Assembly: GCA_000934385.1 (NCBI GenBank)
Contig: KN880434.1
Location: forward strand, 186,001-250,000
Reading direction: 5' to 3'
DNA: 64,000 nucleotides
Origin: Cylindrobasidium torrendii FP15055 ss-10
Lineage: Eukaryota > Basidiomycota > Agaricomycetes > Agaricales > Physalacriaceae
Part shown: in pieces, positions 24,376-36,530 of the stretch
How the letters are laid out: the number at the start of each line of letters is the position of its first letter
Position numbering within the stretch: position 1 is the first letter of the stretch
Notes under the pieces: generated by a model
Database searches by the model: none
What the model was told of the DNA's origin: nothing
The model's input: the letters and a program-made list of their open reading frames with translations, nothing else
Translations under genes and position numbers: made by a program

Positions 24376-26305
24376 ATGAGTCTCTTTGGAAACGCAGCCG
24401 GCGCAGGCAGTGGCGGCAGTCTTTTTGGCGGCGCAAACAACAGCAACGCGGGCGGCAACGCGTCGGGGAATACGACAGGTGGCTCCATATTCGGTGCAGG
24501 TGCGTTTGCGCGTCTGTTCGTGATTCACGCGTCTGATTGTGTAAAGCACCGAAGCCGGCAACCAGCCTGTTTGGTGGCTCATCTACTCCAGCAACCGGTG
24601 GCGGATTGTTCGGTGGAGGTTCTTCGACTCCTGCGGCTCCTGCAGCTACAAGCAACACCGGAGGGGGCAGCATATTTGGCGGAGGCTCTGCGCCTGCAGC
24701 TGGCGGCGGACTCTTTGGAGCTCAACCTGCTGCTCAAAACGCCCCTGCTGCAACTCAACCTACAGGATCGCGTACGTCCAAAGCATCCATACAGCTGCAT
24801 ATTGTAACTCAGGTGGCGTAGTTTTTGGCCAACCATCTGGAGGTAGTAGCCTATTTGGCGCAAAACCAGCAGATGCCTCTGCTCCAAAGCCAAGTCTATT
24901 TGGAGCCCCCGCCGCGACACCCGCTGCGGGATCTAATGAGGCACCTAAAACCAACTTGTTTGGAGGTGGGGGAGGTGGTGGATCGTTGTTCGGCAAGCCT
25001 GCGGGAAGTACGCCAGCCCCAGCTGCATCTCCTGCCCCAGCGGGCTCGACGGAGGCACCGAAGCCGACAGGCAGTCTGTTTGGTGGCGGTGGTGGTGGCA
25101 GCAGCCTTTTTGGCGCTCCATCTTCCACAGGCGCGACTCCTACCCAACCTGCCGCGCCGAAGCCCCAAGGAGGGAGTTTGTTTGGCACACCAGCTCCTGC
25201 TGCGGCCTCTGCACCTACCACGACCACGGAGGCACCGAAAACGTCCTTGTTCGGCTCTACTCCTGCCGCACCTTCTGCACCAACAACATCGTTATTTGGA
25301 GCGCCAAAGCCCGCAGGCTCTACAGCTGCACCATGTACGCATACTGCCGGTACAGTGTCCATATACTTACATCTTTTGTAGCAACAAGCCTATTTGGAGC
25401 ACCAGCAGCCAAGCCTGAGGACAAGAAAGACGGGACTGCACCAGCGACGACTGGAACTCTCAGTCTTACTACTGCAGGAGGTTCTGGAGGTACATCCATT
25501 GAGGTTTCCCATTTCTCAGTCTCACGTCTTCCATGTAGCTCCTGCCGCTCCTGCCGCTTCGATATCCGTCCAGCCCCCATCCATGCTGAAGGGCAAAACC
25601 ATTGAAGACATAGTCAACCGATGGACGACTGATCTTGAACTGCATGTCCGAGATTTCAACAAGCTCGCCGGGGAGGTTGCAGTGTGGGACCGCGCGCTGA
25701 TCGAGAACGGTAACAACGTATGTGTTGTCCAGTCTCCGTTTCTCCTTCACTAACGTTTGTTTAGCTTTCGGCCATTTACAATCACGTCCTTGCCGCAGAG
25801 CGGGAACAGAGCGAAGTAGATGAGGCGCTCAATAGTATTGAGCAACAGCAACGAGATCTACTTGCTACTCTGGACGGCTACGGCAAGTCTGCGCAAGAAC
25901 TCGCAGGTACGTCTGGCGCCCTCCGGGTGACCGACAAGGGTCCTGCGGACATGGAGCGTGATAAAAAGTTCGTTTCTTTGTCAATTTGCCGTGTAAACAT
26001 TTTGATAGTCGAACAGTTATATGCTTGCGATGGATCTCCAGGTGCAGCTCGATGATCTCTCGAGCTCCCTTACGGAGATGATCACGTCGGTAAACGACCT
26101 CTCTCTACCAGCAGAGGGTTCCTCCAGCCAAGCTCCCATGTCCCAGATTGCGGGCATCCTTAGTAGCCATCTCGAAAGCTTGCAATGGATCACGGGCGCC
26201 GTCAAGGAGGTTGAATCCAAGGTTACGGACGTTGAGAAGAAGGTGAAGGACGCGGGGCATGGCCAATCTTTGAACAGTGGACCGAGGGGATACGGTCTCC
26301 GTTAA
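24376..26305 (+). CDS. NSP1: FG-repeat nucleoporin, Nsp1/Nup62 family
   Basis: Central-channel nucleoporin of the Nsp1-Nup57-Nup49 complex. Residues 1 to about 350 hold about 20 FG repeats, mostly SLFG or GLFG, in Gly/Ala/Pro/Thr spacers with very few charges, giving the permeability barrier. The C-terminal 200 residues carry the Nsp1_C coiled coil: KGKTIEDIVNRWTTDLE, EVAVWDRALIENGNN, and later heptad segments. The introns fall between FG units. The low-complexity first half opens long frames on the opposite strand, which I treat as artefacts. About 555 residues, within the range for filamentous fungi. Confidence 0.93.
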
Positions 26306-26474
26306 ATGTTCCGTGTACTTAGTCTTCTGTTACCAACGACATATTATGATGTACAGCATTGGTTACGTTTGTGTCTTTGCATTCAAAGCCATCTCGAACA
26401 CTGATATCATGAAATCGCATTACAAAATATTGATGCTACACGCTAAAGTAAAAGCTGCGACCACAAAAGAAAAA

Positions 26475-29400
26475 CTACAACACGCTGTACCGTCCAGAAG
26501 GTGCCGAAGGATTCCGCATTTCCGCTTGGAGAGCTGCCGCAGATGCCTCGATGAGAAGGCGCTTTATCTCTCGAACAGCTTGCTCGACCTAAAAAAGGTG
26601 AATTACTGTCTCACTTGCAGGAAGTGAGAGTGCACTACGTACCCTGAATTCGTCATTTGATTCAACCAGTAAATGCAATTTGGGCGGACCCTCTACGGGT
26701 GGCTCCTTGTTGGGCTCGTAGTAGATACCTATACCAACGGTCAAAGAGAGTTCTCACTGAAGGATAACACGGCCACATACCTTTGTTCGTAACGGAAGCG
26801 CCCGTCATGTCGATGAGCTGAGTCATCGTCTCCTTGTTCGTCACTCTCCACCTTGCTTTCTGAGGGTAGTCGTTAATGGGAATGATGGCGTGGAACTCGT
26901 CTGTATCACTGCTCGCCGCAGCCTTCTTTGCCCCGCCACTTTCTTCATGCTGTATTTGGGATTCGAGCACCAGCCGTGATGCACGTATTTGGGCATTGAT
27001 CTTCGCAACGACGCTCAAAGCTTGCTTGCCAGCTGGAGTGTCCTTGCCAGCGCGATCCGCTGCCTCCTGTGCCGCCTTCATCTGCGCCATCAGACGATCC
27101 TCCTCCTTTGCGTGAGCTGCACGACGGGCAGCCGCAGCACCAGGCCCAGAGCCGAAGATACCCTTGGAAGAGTCGGGCGCAGGTCCACGTCGGATCTCAA
27201 CCTTGAACGCCCCGAAGGTCATGTCATCACCACTGCTAGCGGTCGCCTTGGCTGTCTCTTGCTCAGCAGCCGTTGTAGGTGCCTTCTCCTCCTCGGCTTG
27301 AGCAGGTTCGCCGTAGGCTTTCCGCTCAGCCTTCTCCTTCGCATCGCGCTCCTTATCAAGCCTTTCGAGACCCTTACCGCCGAATCCAGAGCCTGACGCA
27401 TGAGCTTTCCCGTTCTTGATTTTGTCGAGGAAGCCTATATAATTTCAAGTTGCAGGATACCACAAAGACAGAAGAACACTTACCACTAGCCAGACGTTCG
27501 AGATCTGCCGGAATTGTAGCATCGCTCGCTTTTAAAGCACGGTAGAGGTCAACAGCATATCGTTCTTGGTCAGGCGTGATGAATGTGACACAAGTGCCCT
27601 TGTTACCCGCTCTTCCAGTACGGCCAGCACGGTGAACATAGTCCTCCATATGATTTGGCGCATCGTGATTGATAACGAGCTTGAGTTGCTTCACGTCAAG
27701 CCCTCGAGCAGCGACAGAGGTTGCAATGACAATGGGTACGACACCTGACTTGAAGTCTGCGATGGTGGAGTCGCGATCTACTTGGTCCTTGCCGCCGTGC
27801 AGAGACATGCATAAGTAACCCTTCCGTAGAAGATCACGCAGTAAATTGTCGGCAGCTTCCTGGCGATCCACGAAAATAAGGGTTCGGCACTCGGGGTCCT
27901 CATTGTAAGTCTGACCCAGAATTTCGAGAAGACGATTGAATTTAGTGTCGTCTGGACGAACTTCAACAATCTGTTCGATTTCTGCCGCCACGACGGAGCG
28001 ACCTCCAACAGTAATTTCCAGAGGTTTTTTGAGTATTTTGCGAGCGAGGGAGTCCATCTGCTTCGGGAATGTGGCGGAGAATAGAACTGTTTGTCGGTCC
28101 GGACGTATGTTGTTCACAATCTTCATGACCTGAGGTTCGAAACCCATGTCAAACATACGGTCGGCCTCGTCCAGGACAACATACGTGACCCGTTTGAGGT
28201 TAGTGACACGCCCAGAGTTTGCTGTGAGCAGGTCGATCATCCGCCCGGGCGTGCACACAATAATCTCAGCGCCTTTCTTCAGTTCAGCGATCTGGTCTTT
28301 AATGGGAGAGCCACCGTACGCGCAAACGGCCTGTTTGTGGGTGAGCAAAGCAGAGTAGATCAGACGAAAGACTCACCCGTAACCCCATCACACGTAGGAA
28401 TGGGCGGCATTCGCGATGAATTTGTACAGCTAGTTCGCGAGTGGGTGTCATGACAATGGCTATAGGACCCTCCATCGCTTCTATCGGTCGTTGGTCTTTG
28501 ATGTGGCGGAACAGAGGTAGAAGGAAAGCGATTGTCTTGCCTGAGCCAGTCTTCGCGACACCGATCACGTCGCGCCCCGACATGATAGCAGGGACAGCCT
28601 GAGCCTGAATCGAAGTAGGAGCGGTATAATTGAGCTTCTTGATGACGTCCAAGCTATAGAACGCTGAGAAATGCAAGCGTACAAGGTCTGAGTACGTACC
28701 AGGCTGCAGGTAGTCCATAATGGCTCCACTTGATGACTGGTCGAGGACAGTCGATACCACGAATCTTGATGCCGTCAAGTTCAAGGCGCAGAAGGTCGGC
28801 CTCATCGTCAGTCATCGCAGCAATATCAGGCGGTGGAACGTAGAACTCTTTACGGAAGTGTTCGTAGTTGACCTTGGCATGGTCGACGGTGGCTATTTCT
28901 TTCTTCCTCGCTTTTTTGGCAGCAAGAGCAAGGATATCCTCGGGGTTCAGCTCGGTATTGTCAAGTTCGTCCACAGGGCTCTCGTCATTGCCTCCAGCAT
29001 CGTTAGTAGTTTCCTCGTCGATGCGCGCGCGGGTTCTGCCATTGGTGTTGGTGCGCTGCATGTCTTGTAAATTGACTTTCTTGACCTCTTCCTTGACGCC
29101 GCTCATGAACGCATCCAAAGGGTCGACCTCGTCTTCCTCATCGACCGCCATTGCATCTGTCTCTGCCTCTACACCTGCAGCAGTAGCAACTCGTTCAGCG
29201 TCATCGTCGTCGTCGTCCCCTTCGAGGTTTCCCACACGAGTTTGGTCACCCATAGATAGGTCAATATCGGGCATGTCACCCAACTTTTCCAGTTTGCGCT
29301 TGGTTTCGACGGAGTCATCCATGACGGCTGTAGCTTTGTTCTTCTTCACTAGTTCGTTCTTGATGGGAAGGCCCTTAAGACCTAGTCCGGCTAGTGCACC

Positions 29401-29946
29401 GCGTTGGATAGGCTTCGCAGATGAGTCGGATGCGGCTGAAAGAGATCAAGCGTTGTAAGATGGTTTTATCGTTTGGAGGAAATGAAACGTACCAGCAGGT
29501 GGTGGTGCACGACCTGCTAGGGCGAAGGCCTTGGCTTTAGCGGTGTCGAGCGCCTTGGCTGCGTCGCGCGTCTTGCGCCATGCTGCTAATTTGTCAAGTC
29601 GTGCTTTCTTTTTATCATCTTCCGGCTGTGGTGTGCCGCTTGCAGATGCGGCTCGGCTTCGCTCCTCTTCTCTGCGTCGGTCTTCCTTTTCCCTCTCTAT
29701 GCGTGCCCTTTCCCGCCTGATTTCTTCGCGCTTTCGCTCCTCTCTGGCCTGTTCTTCCCTCCTACGTTCCCTATCGCGCGCCCGTGCGCGGTCCAAGTCG
29801 CGTGCATCCCAGCTGTTGTTATCCTTCCGGTCACGGTCCTTGTCTGGATACCGACCCGTCGGCGAAGGAGAGCGTGGTGAGCGATGAGACGGTCTTACCC
29901 GTTTGTTCGAAGAATCAGGCGAACGAGAGCGGTCTCTTCTGGCCAT
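26475..29946 (-). CDS. PRP5: DEAD-box splicing helicase Prp5 (DDX46)
   Basis: U2 snRNP remodelling ATPase that acts in pre-spliceosome assembly. The N-terminus is RS/RD-rich with a long charged helix (about residues 50-130), then an acidic segment; DPLDAFMSG is typical of Prp5. Helicase motifs are intact: [22 protein letters not shown] within [19 protein letters not shown], and [10 protein letters not shown]. The C-terminal third carries the family's conserved [12 protein letters not shown] segment with a KH-like region. I place the stop at 26475 after an exon encoding [15 protein letters not shown]. About 1,030 residues, seven or so introns. It is tail to tail with NSP1, 169 bases apart. Confidence 0.94.
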
Positions 29947-30083
29947 TTCTTAGAATCTATGGTGAAGGCGTGCGGTAAACAGTGTGACCCAGCCCCGTCA
30001 CACTCTTGTCACGTCCCAGATCATAATTCAAGGTAGTAGTCAGCGCTAGTCAGCATTGACGCGTGCTCAAGGTATTCTTGACT

Positions 30084-31222
30084 ATGACTTCCACCCTGTT
30101 GGATCCCTCTGCGTTGACCGTCCGTCTACCGACACTTCTACCGCCCACGAAGAAGGAACTGCCCTCTCCTCAGGCAGGACTGGCTGCATTGCTACATACC
30201 GTTCTGAGCACCCTGGGCTTTCGTCTTGTCGGCATAGACGATTCCAAGAGCTCTGAGATCTTCGACCACAATGTCCTGCCCGAGGCTTGGACTCAGCATG
30301 CCCCTGGCAACTTCACGTTCCGCTACAAGCATGATCAGAGTAGCATGGAGTTCGTTGTCAAAGTAATGAAGCTCGGTGAGCACACCGTTTTTAACAGTAT
30401 CGCTATCGAGGTGAGCGACCCCACTGCTGATCGCCAATGATTCTTTATGCTTAATACGCCGTTGAAGGGAAACAAGACGTCCTCTCTTGATATCGTTACG
30501 AACGACTACATATCACCCTCCTTCTATCCGTATAACTTCGATGCGATTGATGCGTCTCCTCTTGTGCATGGTTTCATTTCGTCGAACCGGATCACCGATC
30601 TGGTTATGCAGTTCTCTCTCAAAATTGTCAAGGCACTCATTCCTGGTTTACGAAAAGAGGGATACACCGAATCGGATGATGTTCCGGTCACGTCGACAAG
30701 CCAGGCGCCAGCCCCATCTGCTCAGAACCAGCCCCCAAATGCACAACCTCGTATTCCTCGATACAATCCTGACGACGACGAGTTTCCCTTGCGCGCGCCC
30801 ACTCACCTGCCACCAGGCAATCCATTTGAAATTGGGCGTCGGGATCTTGACCCCATCTCCGGAAATCCCTTTGCTCCTCGCTCTGTGTTCCCAGGTGGGA
30901 GTGGGGATGGGATGTTTGTCGGACCTAACCATCCCATATTTGGCGCTGTTCCCGGGGGTGACGCTCGGCCTCGATGGGGCGGTGATGGGTTCTTGCCTCC
31001 CATGGGAGCGCCCCCAGGTGCCCGCTTCGATCCTGTAGGACCGGGAATGGGTGGTGGAATTGGTCCTTTCCCAGGCACCGGAGGTGTCGGTGGTAGAGGC
31101 TCGCGTATGAATCCAGATAATGATGAATTTATGCCGCCTGGTGGCAGTTCCGTGCGTTGAATCTTTGATTTCCTGTGCCTTTCTAACTGACGCTCTCAAA
31201 GTATGACTCCATGTTTAGTTAG
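30084..31222 (+). CDS. Proteasome inhibitor/regulator PI31 (FP domain plus proline-rich tail)
   Basis: Binds 20S proteasome. An N-terminal FP domain (about 1-190: LHTVLSTLGFRLVGID, then LIPGLRKEGY) is followed by the conserved PRYNPDDDEFP, IGRRDLDP and a Gly/Pro-rich tail to RMNPDNDEFMPPGG. The true last exon is tiny. An intron at 31160 region (donor GTGCGTTG, acceptor before 31202) leads to YDSMFS and a stop at 31222, which matches the family ending (Tyr-Asp-x-Met plus an aromatic or hydrophobic residue). Reading through without that intron gives a false end at 31160. The first intron (about 30411-30467) is needed to join VFNSIAIE to GNKTSSLD. About 345 residues. Confidence 0.88.
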
Positions 31223-31750
31223 CTCTATTTGATCTACTGAGTTATGCCTGAAGAGCCATGTACTAGTATCCTTCCGTCGTTGAATTTCCCGCAATGAAAT
31301 CTGTTATGTTTACTTGCGATTCCCGAACTCTTTGCTCATCAGCCTTCGAACCAAACAAGGGGGGTCGATACATCTACGATACGCTCAGTAATATACGGCC
31401 GGTCAAAGGTGAGTAGTTGTGCGGCGTAAACTAAGAAGGAACTTGATCGAAAAGCTTCCAACGCACCAAGCCAAGTGGCCGGTTCAGGATCCTTGGGCAA
31501 GGACTCTCCTAGTATCTCATTGACTGCTCTATGTAGATCTATGCAGAGCCATCGTTCCTGGGGTCCTTTGTGTGTACGCCCATATTATATAGGCCCAAGG
31601 CTGAACTGCCTTTTATGGTGACCGGCCGGTGGTTTGTGACGTACTGTTTGTTGAATTGTTTCTCAAATAGGACGAGATTGACCGACTGATCCGTACATCG
31701 ATCGCAATGTGCGGTATATAAGAGCCGAAGACAACTGTGCTCTCACAACC
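31223..31750. other. Intergenic region with promoter of the unknown acidic protein
   Basis: Holds the 3' end of the PI31 gene and the promoter of the following gene. Apart from the TATA element near its right end, I see no coding or RNA feature. Confidence 0.55.
31715..31722 (+). promoter_or_regulatory. TATA box
   Basis: TATATAAG lies 29 bases before the ATG at 31751. This implies a very short leader, or a start slightly further in. Confidence 0.5.
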
Positions 31751-32781
31751 ATGTCTTCACCCCCAACATCCCCAACGTCCCCCAGGAGGGCGCCAGCCAC
31801 TACCACTGGCTTTCTTCCTCGCCCAAAGGCTCTGCCCAAGCCTGTGCATCTTCTCTCACTAGACGGGCTTCAGGAACGCTACGAGAAGAATCAGGCATTC
31901 CTTCGTGCACCTGGTGCTGCTTCACCACAGTACATTGTTGCCATCCATAACGAACAGGCTGCCATCATGGGCCGGCGCAATTATCTTCTTGGCAGCGACA
32001 TGGATGAAATCAATGGCAATCTCTCGCGCACAACGATCAAGGACGAACAGTCAATGGATGTGGATGCAGAAGCACCGGAGGAGAAGACTATGTCGAGGAC
32101 AGGTGAGTTCCAGGTCATCTTGCAATTATGTTCCATGTGCTGATGCAAGGTGATTCCAAAGTTGCAACCAAGATGCGTGTCCTGGCGCGGAAATACGTGC
32201 GTAACATTGTGTTCTATCTCACCTGTGGTGACTCACCTATCGGTTCTCAGGGCGTCAAACAAGGCATGCAAGAAACAAGCCATGCGACGGAGAAGGACGG
32301 GCATGCGTCAAAGTCAAGTGCGAGCAAGACGAAAGTTGCGATTATGAACTTCGCAGAAGCCGAGGAACTAGAGGAATGTCAGTCAATGCTCCGTTCACCC
32401 CAAAATACAATCCCAACTGAATCTTTTCGTCCTAGACACGGTGCGTCAAGATATGGAACGCCGGCGGAAGGTCGAGGCGAAGCAGGACAAGCTCCGCGAA
32501 ATCAACTATGCTCAATTATCCGAGAAGGAACGACAGGCTAGGATCTATGCCTTCATGTATGTCTCAACGCCATCCCGTCCTTTCCCAATCTCACTTGATT
32601 TTATAGGAATGTAAAGGCCACCGACTCAGATATTGAAGACGACAGTGACGACGAGGATCCTGCGAAGTGGTTCCAAGATTCAGACGACGAAGCCGACAAG
32701 CATGGTCCCAACTTCGAGTCGTTGGACGATCACCACAACGAATACACCCAGCATGCAATTTCGATAGCGCCAGACGCGTAG
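31751..32781 (+). CDS. Unknown acidic protein, conserved-looking but unrecognised
   Basis: I do not recognise this family. Splicing four short introns gives about 265 residues: a Ser/Pro-rich start, a charged helical stretch (HLLSLDGLQERYEKNQAF, HNEQAAIMGRRNYLL), a Lys-rich middle, a predicted helix EYTVRQDMERRRKVEAKQDK continuing into LREINYAQLSEKERQARIYAF, and an acidic tail with IEDDSDDEDPAKWFQDSDDE. There are no membrane segments and no cysteine motif. The charge pattern suggests a nuclear or chromatin- or ribosome-associated protein, but that is only a guess. The intron phases are consistent and the frame is clean, so I take it as a real gene. Confidence 0.7.
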
Positions 32782-32983
32782 TATTAGTATTCCAGCTCTA
32801 TCCACCGTTCAATGTAGTCGTAGTCGTATCGTATCAATTTGTACTTGTACTTTAGCTAGCTCAGCTATCACAGTTATTCAGGATGCTTCCCCCAATACTT
32901 ACCATGAATTTCATGCAGCAAAAGCAATATGTAAGTGTGTGTTGGGACTGGTACAAAGACAGCTGCAAATGGATTTTGACGTA

Positions 32984-35900
32984 TCAACGAGCATGTACAG
33001 GGCAACTTTTGCCGCGCTGCAGCCACGAAGAAAGACAAGCTGGGGGAGATTAGTAGATGTAAAAGGCTGGAGGGGTTGCAACTGACTGTTGTGGAAGCTG
33101 CACAAGCAGCTCAAACGAGCGACCATGGAGCTCTTAACAAATTCCTCCAGGCAAATGACACCTGCGGTTGTGATCAGCAACTCACGGCACTACGTGTATT
33201 ATGTAGGTCATGCTCACATTCGGTACCAACCAGCATGCTTTCTGCGGGCAACTCATAGACAAGGTACTTCGTCGCCTGTGGACTAGACCCTCCTCCTTCC
33301 AAGCAGTTCTTGACATGAGCTTCCTGCTGGGCAGCCGACCCCAGTCTGTCCAAGTTACGGTTGCAGACAGGGCATTCTGCGAGGTCGCTGAGCTGCGAGC
33401 TGGACTGCGCGCGCGTCGGGATCGACAATAGCTGTTGGTCGATGAAAACTCGCTCCATTGAGGTTGCCCTGATCGTGCCCAATCCGCTTGGGACACTGCC
33501 GTTGACTTCATCGTGGCAGCCCAGGCAGACGCGCTGGGCGCTAGATGTTGTAGTCGTCTCAGGGAATGCCGGATCCTGGACGATGTCGGATGGGTCCAGG
33601 AGAACCCTGTAAGCCGAACACCGGTCACAAAATATGCGTCCACATCGACGGCAGTGGTGCTTCAATCAATCAGTTATTTTGAAGGAATCCTAGTTAAGTA
33701 ACGCACCCTGCGGTTGAGGAATGTGAACCTCCGCTGACAGTCTCGACAATGAGAAACTTCCTCGTCCTTCTCCCAGCGATTGATCTGATGAGGGTTGGGC
33801 GATGCCCAGCGGGTCACCTTCTGGGGCGCCTCATGCGTTGGTACACGGAAGTCAGGCGCCTGCGAGAGCTGTGGCGTCAGATCCGGCAGTGCTGCACGCG
33901 AAGAGCTTCCGGAGCGGGAAAAGTAGTCTGTGTTCGATGAAGATGCTCTCGAAGTTGCGCGACGGTATTCGTCTGAGCGAACATATTCCTCGGCGCCGGG
34001 ATAAACAAACTCTTCATCGGACGATTCGTCACCAGTTTCGACCTCGTCTACTCACTCAGAGCTTGAGCACAATATCCTCTATCATGACGAAAATGCGTAC
34101 CTCCATTCCATAAGATGCCTCTGGCACCAGCAGCCGAGCGTCTCCTTTCCAGCTCGCGGCTGAATGCATTGAGCAAGACTTCAGCCTGCGTCTTACGCGA
34201 AGTATCCTCGTCCACTAATTGGTCAGTCTCAACGTTGTCAGACCAAAGCTAAACTTACTAAGGATTCCGCTACGCAATTCTGTCGTAGCCCTCTCCAGCT
34301 TTGCGATGGCTCTTCTGGTATCCATAGCAGACAATGACGAATAGTCCGAATCACCGCGGGATGGCATGCCGACAAGGTATCGAGCACGTCCAACATAATC
34401 TTGACCTGAGGCAGAAAGATTCGACTGCATCGGAGCAAGCTCCTGCCCTTCTCCACCTATGTTGTTTCCCTCGTCTACATAAGGAACAAGATGCCCTTCA
34501 CCGTCAGCGTGATACATTTTCCCATCGGGCTGCAGGAAGGGAAGTGGCGGAATGTCCAACCGACGACGCATCACACGGACCCAGCGGCGCCTGCGAACCC
34601 ATGTTTGGGGCGGATGTGGTGATGCTGGCGATGGGCCTCTTGAGGTGCTTGCGAGACTGGTAGCCGCGTTTCCTGTCAACAGACGCTCAAGTTGAGGCGG
34701 CTCTGCCGCTGTCCACTGTTCATCGGGGTCGCCAAATTGGCGGGCATACTGCCAGCCAGTTTCAGCGTTGATGCTTGGATGTGTTACATCAAGCGTCCAG
34801 TCCGACAGCCAGAAGTGGCTGCGTTCCATCCCATCGAGGGCATGCCGGTCATCGGGGCTGGGTTGGGGAAGCTTCCAAGGGCTATTGCGGAGAGGGAGCT
34901 GGACATCGCTGCGCCAAGCTGGAACATCTTTGTCGGTGTTGTCGGAAGATACTGGGATACGTAACTCGAACGGAAAGCGGCGGCCATTCTTGCCTAGGCC
35001 GGATGCAGAAAACTTAGGACGTCCACCATTGGTGGCGAGAGTCTTGAGTCGAGTATCGAGGCGCTGATTTTCGTAGAGTAGCAAGGGGACAGTCGTATGC
35101 ACAGCCAGGCCATCGTACGAGTTTCCGTTATCCCAGCGCTGGACTTCTGCCTTCTGTAGGATCTGAGAATGTCTGTCAATGTGATGCTCGGAGACCTTCG
35201 AGTTGGTGCGCACCTCACAAATCCAAACCTCGAAAACGGCAGCAGCAATATCATACGCCGTCTCGCCCCAGTTATTTCTAAGAAGAGGGTCCGCCGAATG
35301 CTTGGATAATAAGTAGAGGACGACCGGCAAATGTCCTTTCGACGCCGCATTCACTATCAATGGTGTCAGCTAGCTCCGGCGGTTTTGCTCATCTAGCGCG
35401 CACTGAGAGGTGTCCATCCACCAGTGCTACGGGCATTCACGCCGCGCACACCGTCATCATCCATATCGGCACCTCCATTGGCGCATATAGAACGCACAAT
35501 ATCGAGATATCCCTGAACATCGTTTAGCGATGCTGATAGCAAAACGTGGGAGTGGCTACGGACCTTCGAGCACGCGTTATGCAAGGCGGTCCAACCGTCG
35601 CCGTCTTTTGCGTGCACGTCGGCCCTATTCGGAATAAGATAATCAACGACAGAAAGGTGTCCGTTGAGTGCTGCTTTATGAAGCGCAGTCTGTGAAATGT
35701 TATGAGGGTGTACTCGCTCTGGTTAAACGGACACACCTCCCCCTCCTTGTCCTCAAGGTCTCCCATAGCCCCACAGTCTTCGCTCACTGTCATACTGAGT
35801 TACAGATAGTCCACTAGTGGAAGCACGCGACGTACGCCAAGTGACCATCTCAAGATATCCGCGGCTGGCGGCGGCATGCAGCGCTGTCTGACCAGTCCGA

Positions 35901-36148
35901 GTAGATGGTGTGTTGGACAAGTTGAAAGGCTGCGCTCCAGTGGATGCGAGGGCGTTTGCAAACAATTTCTTGAGGAGGGGTAAATCGTTTGAAGACGCAG
36001 CCGCGTAAAGTGATTCCAGCTGGGCTGGCGTTGGACCGCGGTCTGGCAAGGGCTCCTGGGGCGGTGTGGGCGCCCTTCCTTCCGGCACGTAGCCTGGATA
36101 AACGAAGCTATCGCTATCCGAGTCGTTCTCCGGCGTATTGTGGGACAT
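32984..36148 (-). CDS. Ankyrin-DysF-FYVE-UBZ-RING protein, probable endosomal E3 ubiquitin ligase
   Basis: About 880 residues, about ten introns. Order: ankyrin repeats (GQTALHAAASRGYLEMV; DGWTALHNACSK; SKGHLPVVLYLLSKH); a dysferlin-type pair (GWQYARQFGDPDEQW, then WVRRRRWVRVMRRR); a FYVE zinc finger with WEKD, the R-HHCRRCG signature and all eight Cys; a C-x2-C...H-x3-C ubiquitin-binding-type finger (CPVCNRNL ... HVKNC); and a C-terminal RING (CVICLEEF ... CLCSFHNTC ... CPVH). FYVE should bind PI3P on endosomes or vacuoles, and the RING should recruit an E2, as in yeast Pib1. The RING is only complete after two introns (about 33178-33223 and 33035-33085). The first ATG in frame is 36148; a further-upstream start would need a non-ATG codon. 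Confidence 0.83.
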
Positions 36149-36530
36149 CTCGAATCCCGGAGACAAGCTACTGCCAAATTCCGAAGATAAGTTAGTGTCG
36201 GGCTGCCCGGATCTGTGGAAAATGTTAAGGCTGAGTTGTGCAGTGCGGAAGTCCTGGTCGCTGACTCTTCGACTGTCCCGAGAACGTGGCCACTGGCTAC
36301 CGCAGCCATGGCAGTAACGTGAAGTCCACTAAATTTGCGACAAAGCACTATCCGTGTCACGCCGTCACGCAGTACGCTTCTCCTCAAAAGTTACATTTGC
36401 TATGTAGATTTATCTGGCCAACTCCATTTACACGGTTTGTAATAAAATAACAAGCGACTCGATCCATGACAGGTATGCCCACAACTTCATCCAATCATCA
36501 TGCGCGCACCGTATTGAAGAGGCGGTCACC
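36149..36530. other. Intergenic region
   Basis: Promoter of the FYVE/RING gene and 3' end of the uracil phosphoribosyltransferase gene, both on the minus strand. No other feature seen. Confidence 0.5.

Noticed and set aside
24760..25362. 200-codon frame on the minus strand across the nucleoporin repeats
   Set aside because: It is the complement of Gly/Ala/Pro-rich FG repeats, whose low complexity suppresses stops on the other strand. It has no start context, domain or splice support.
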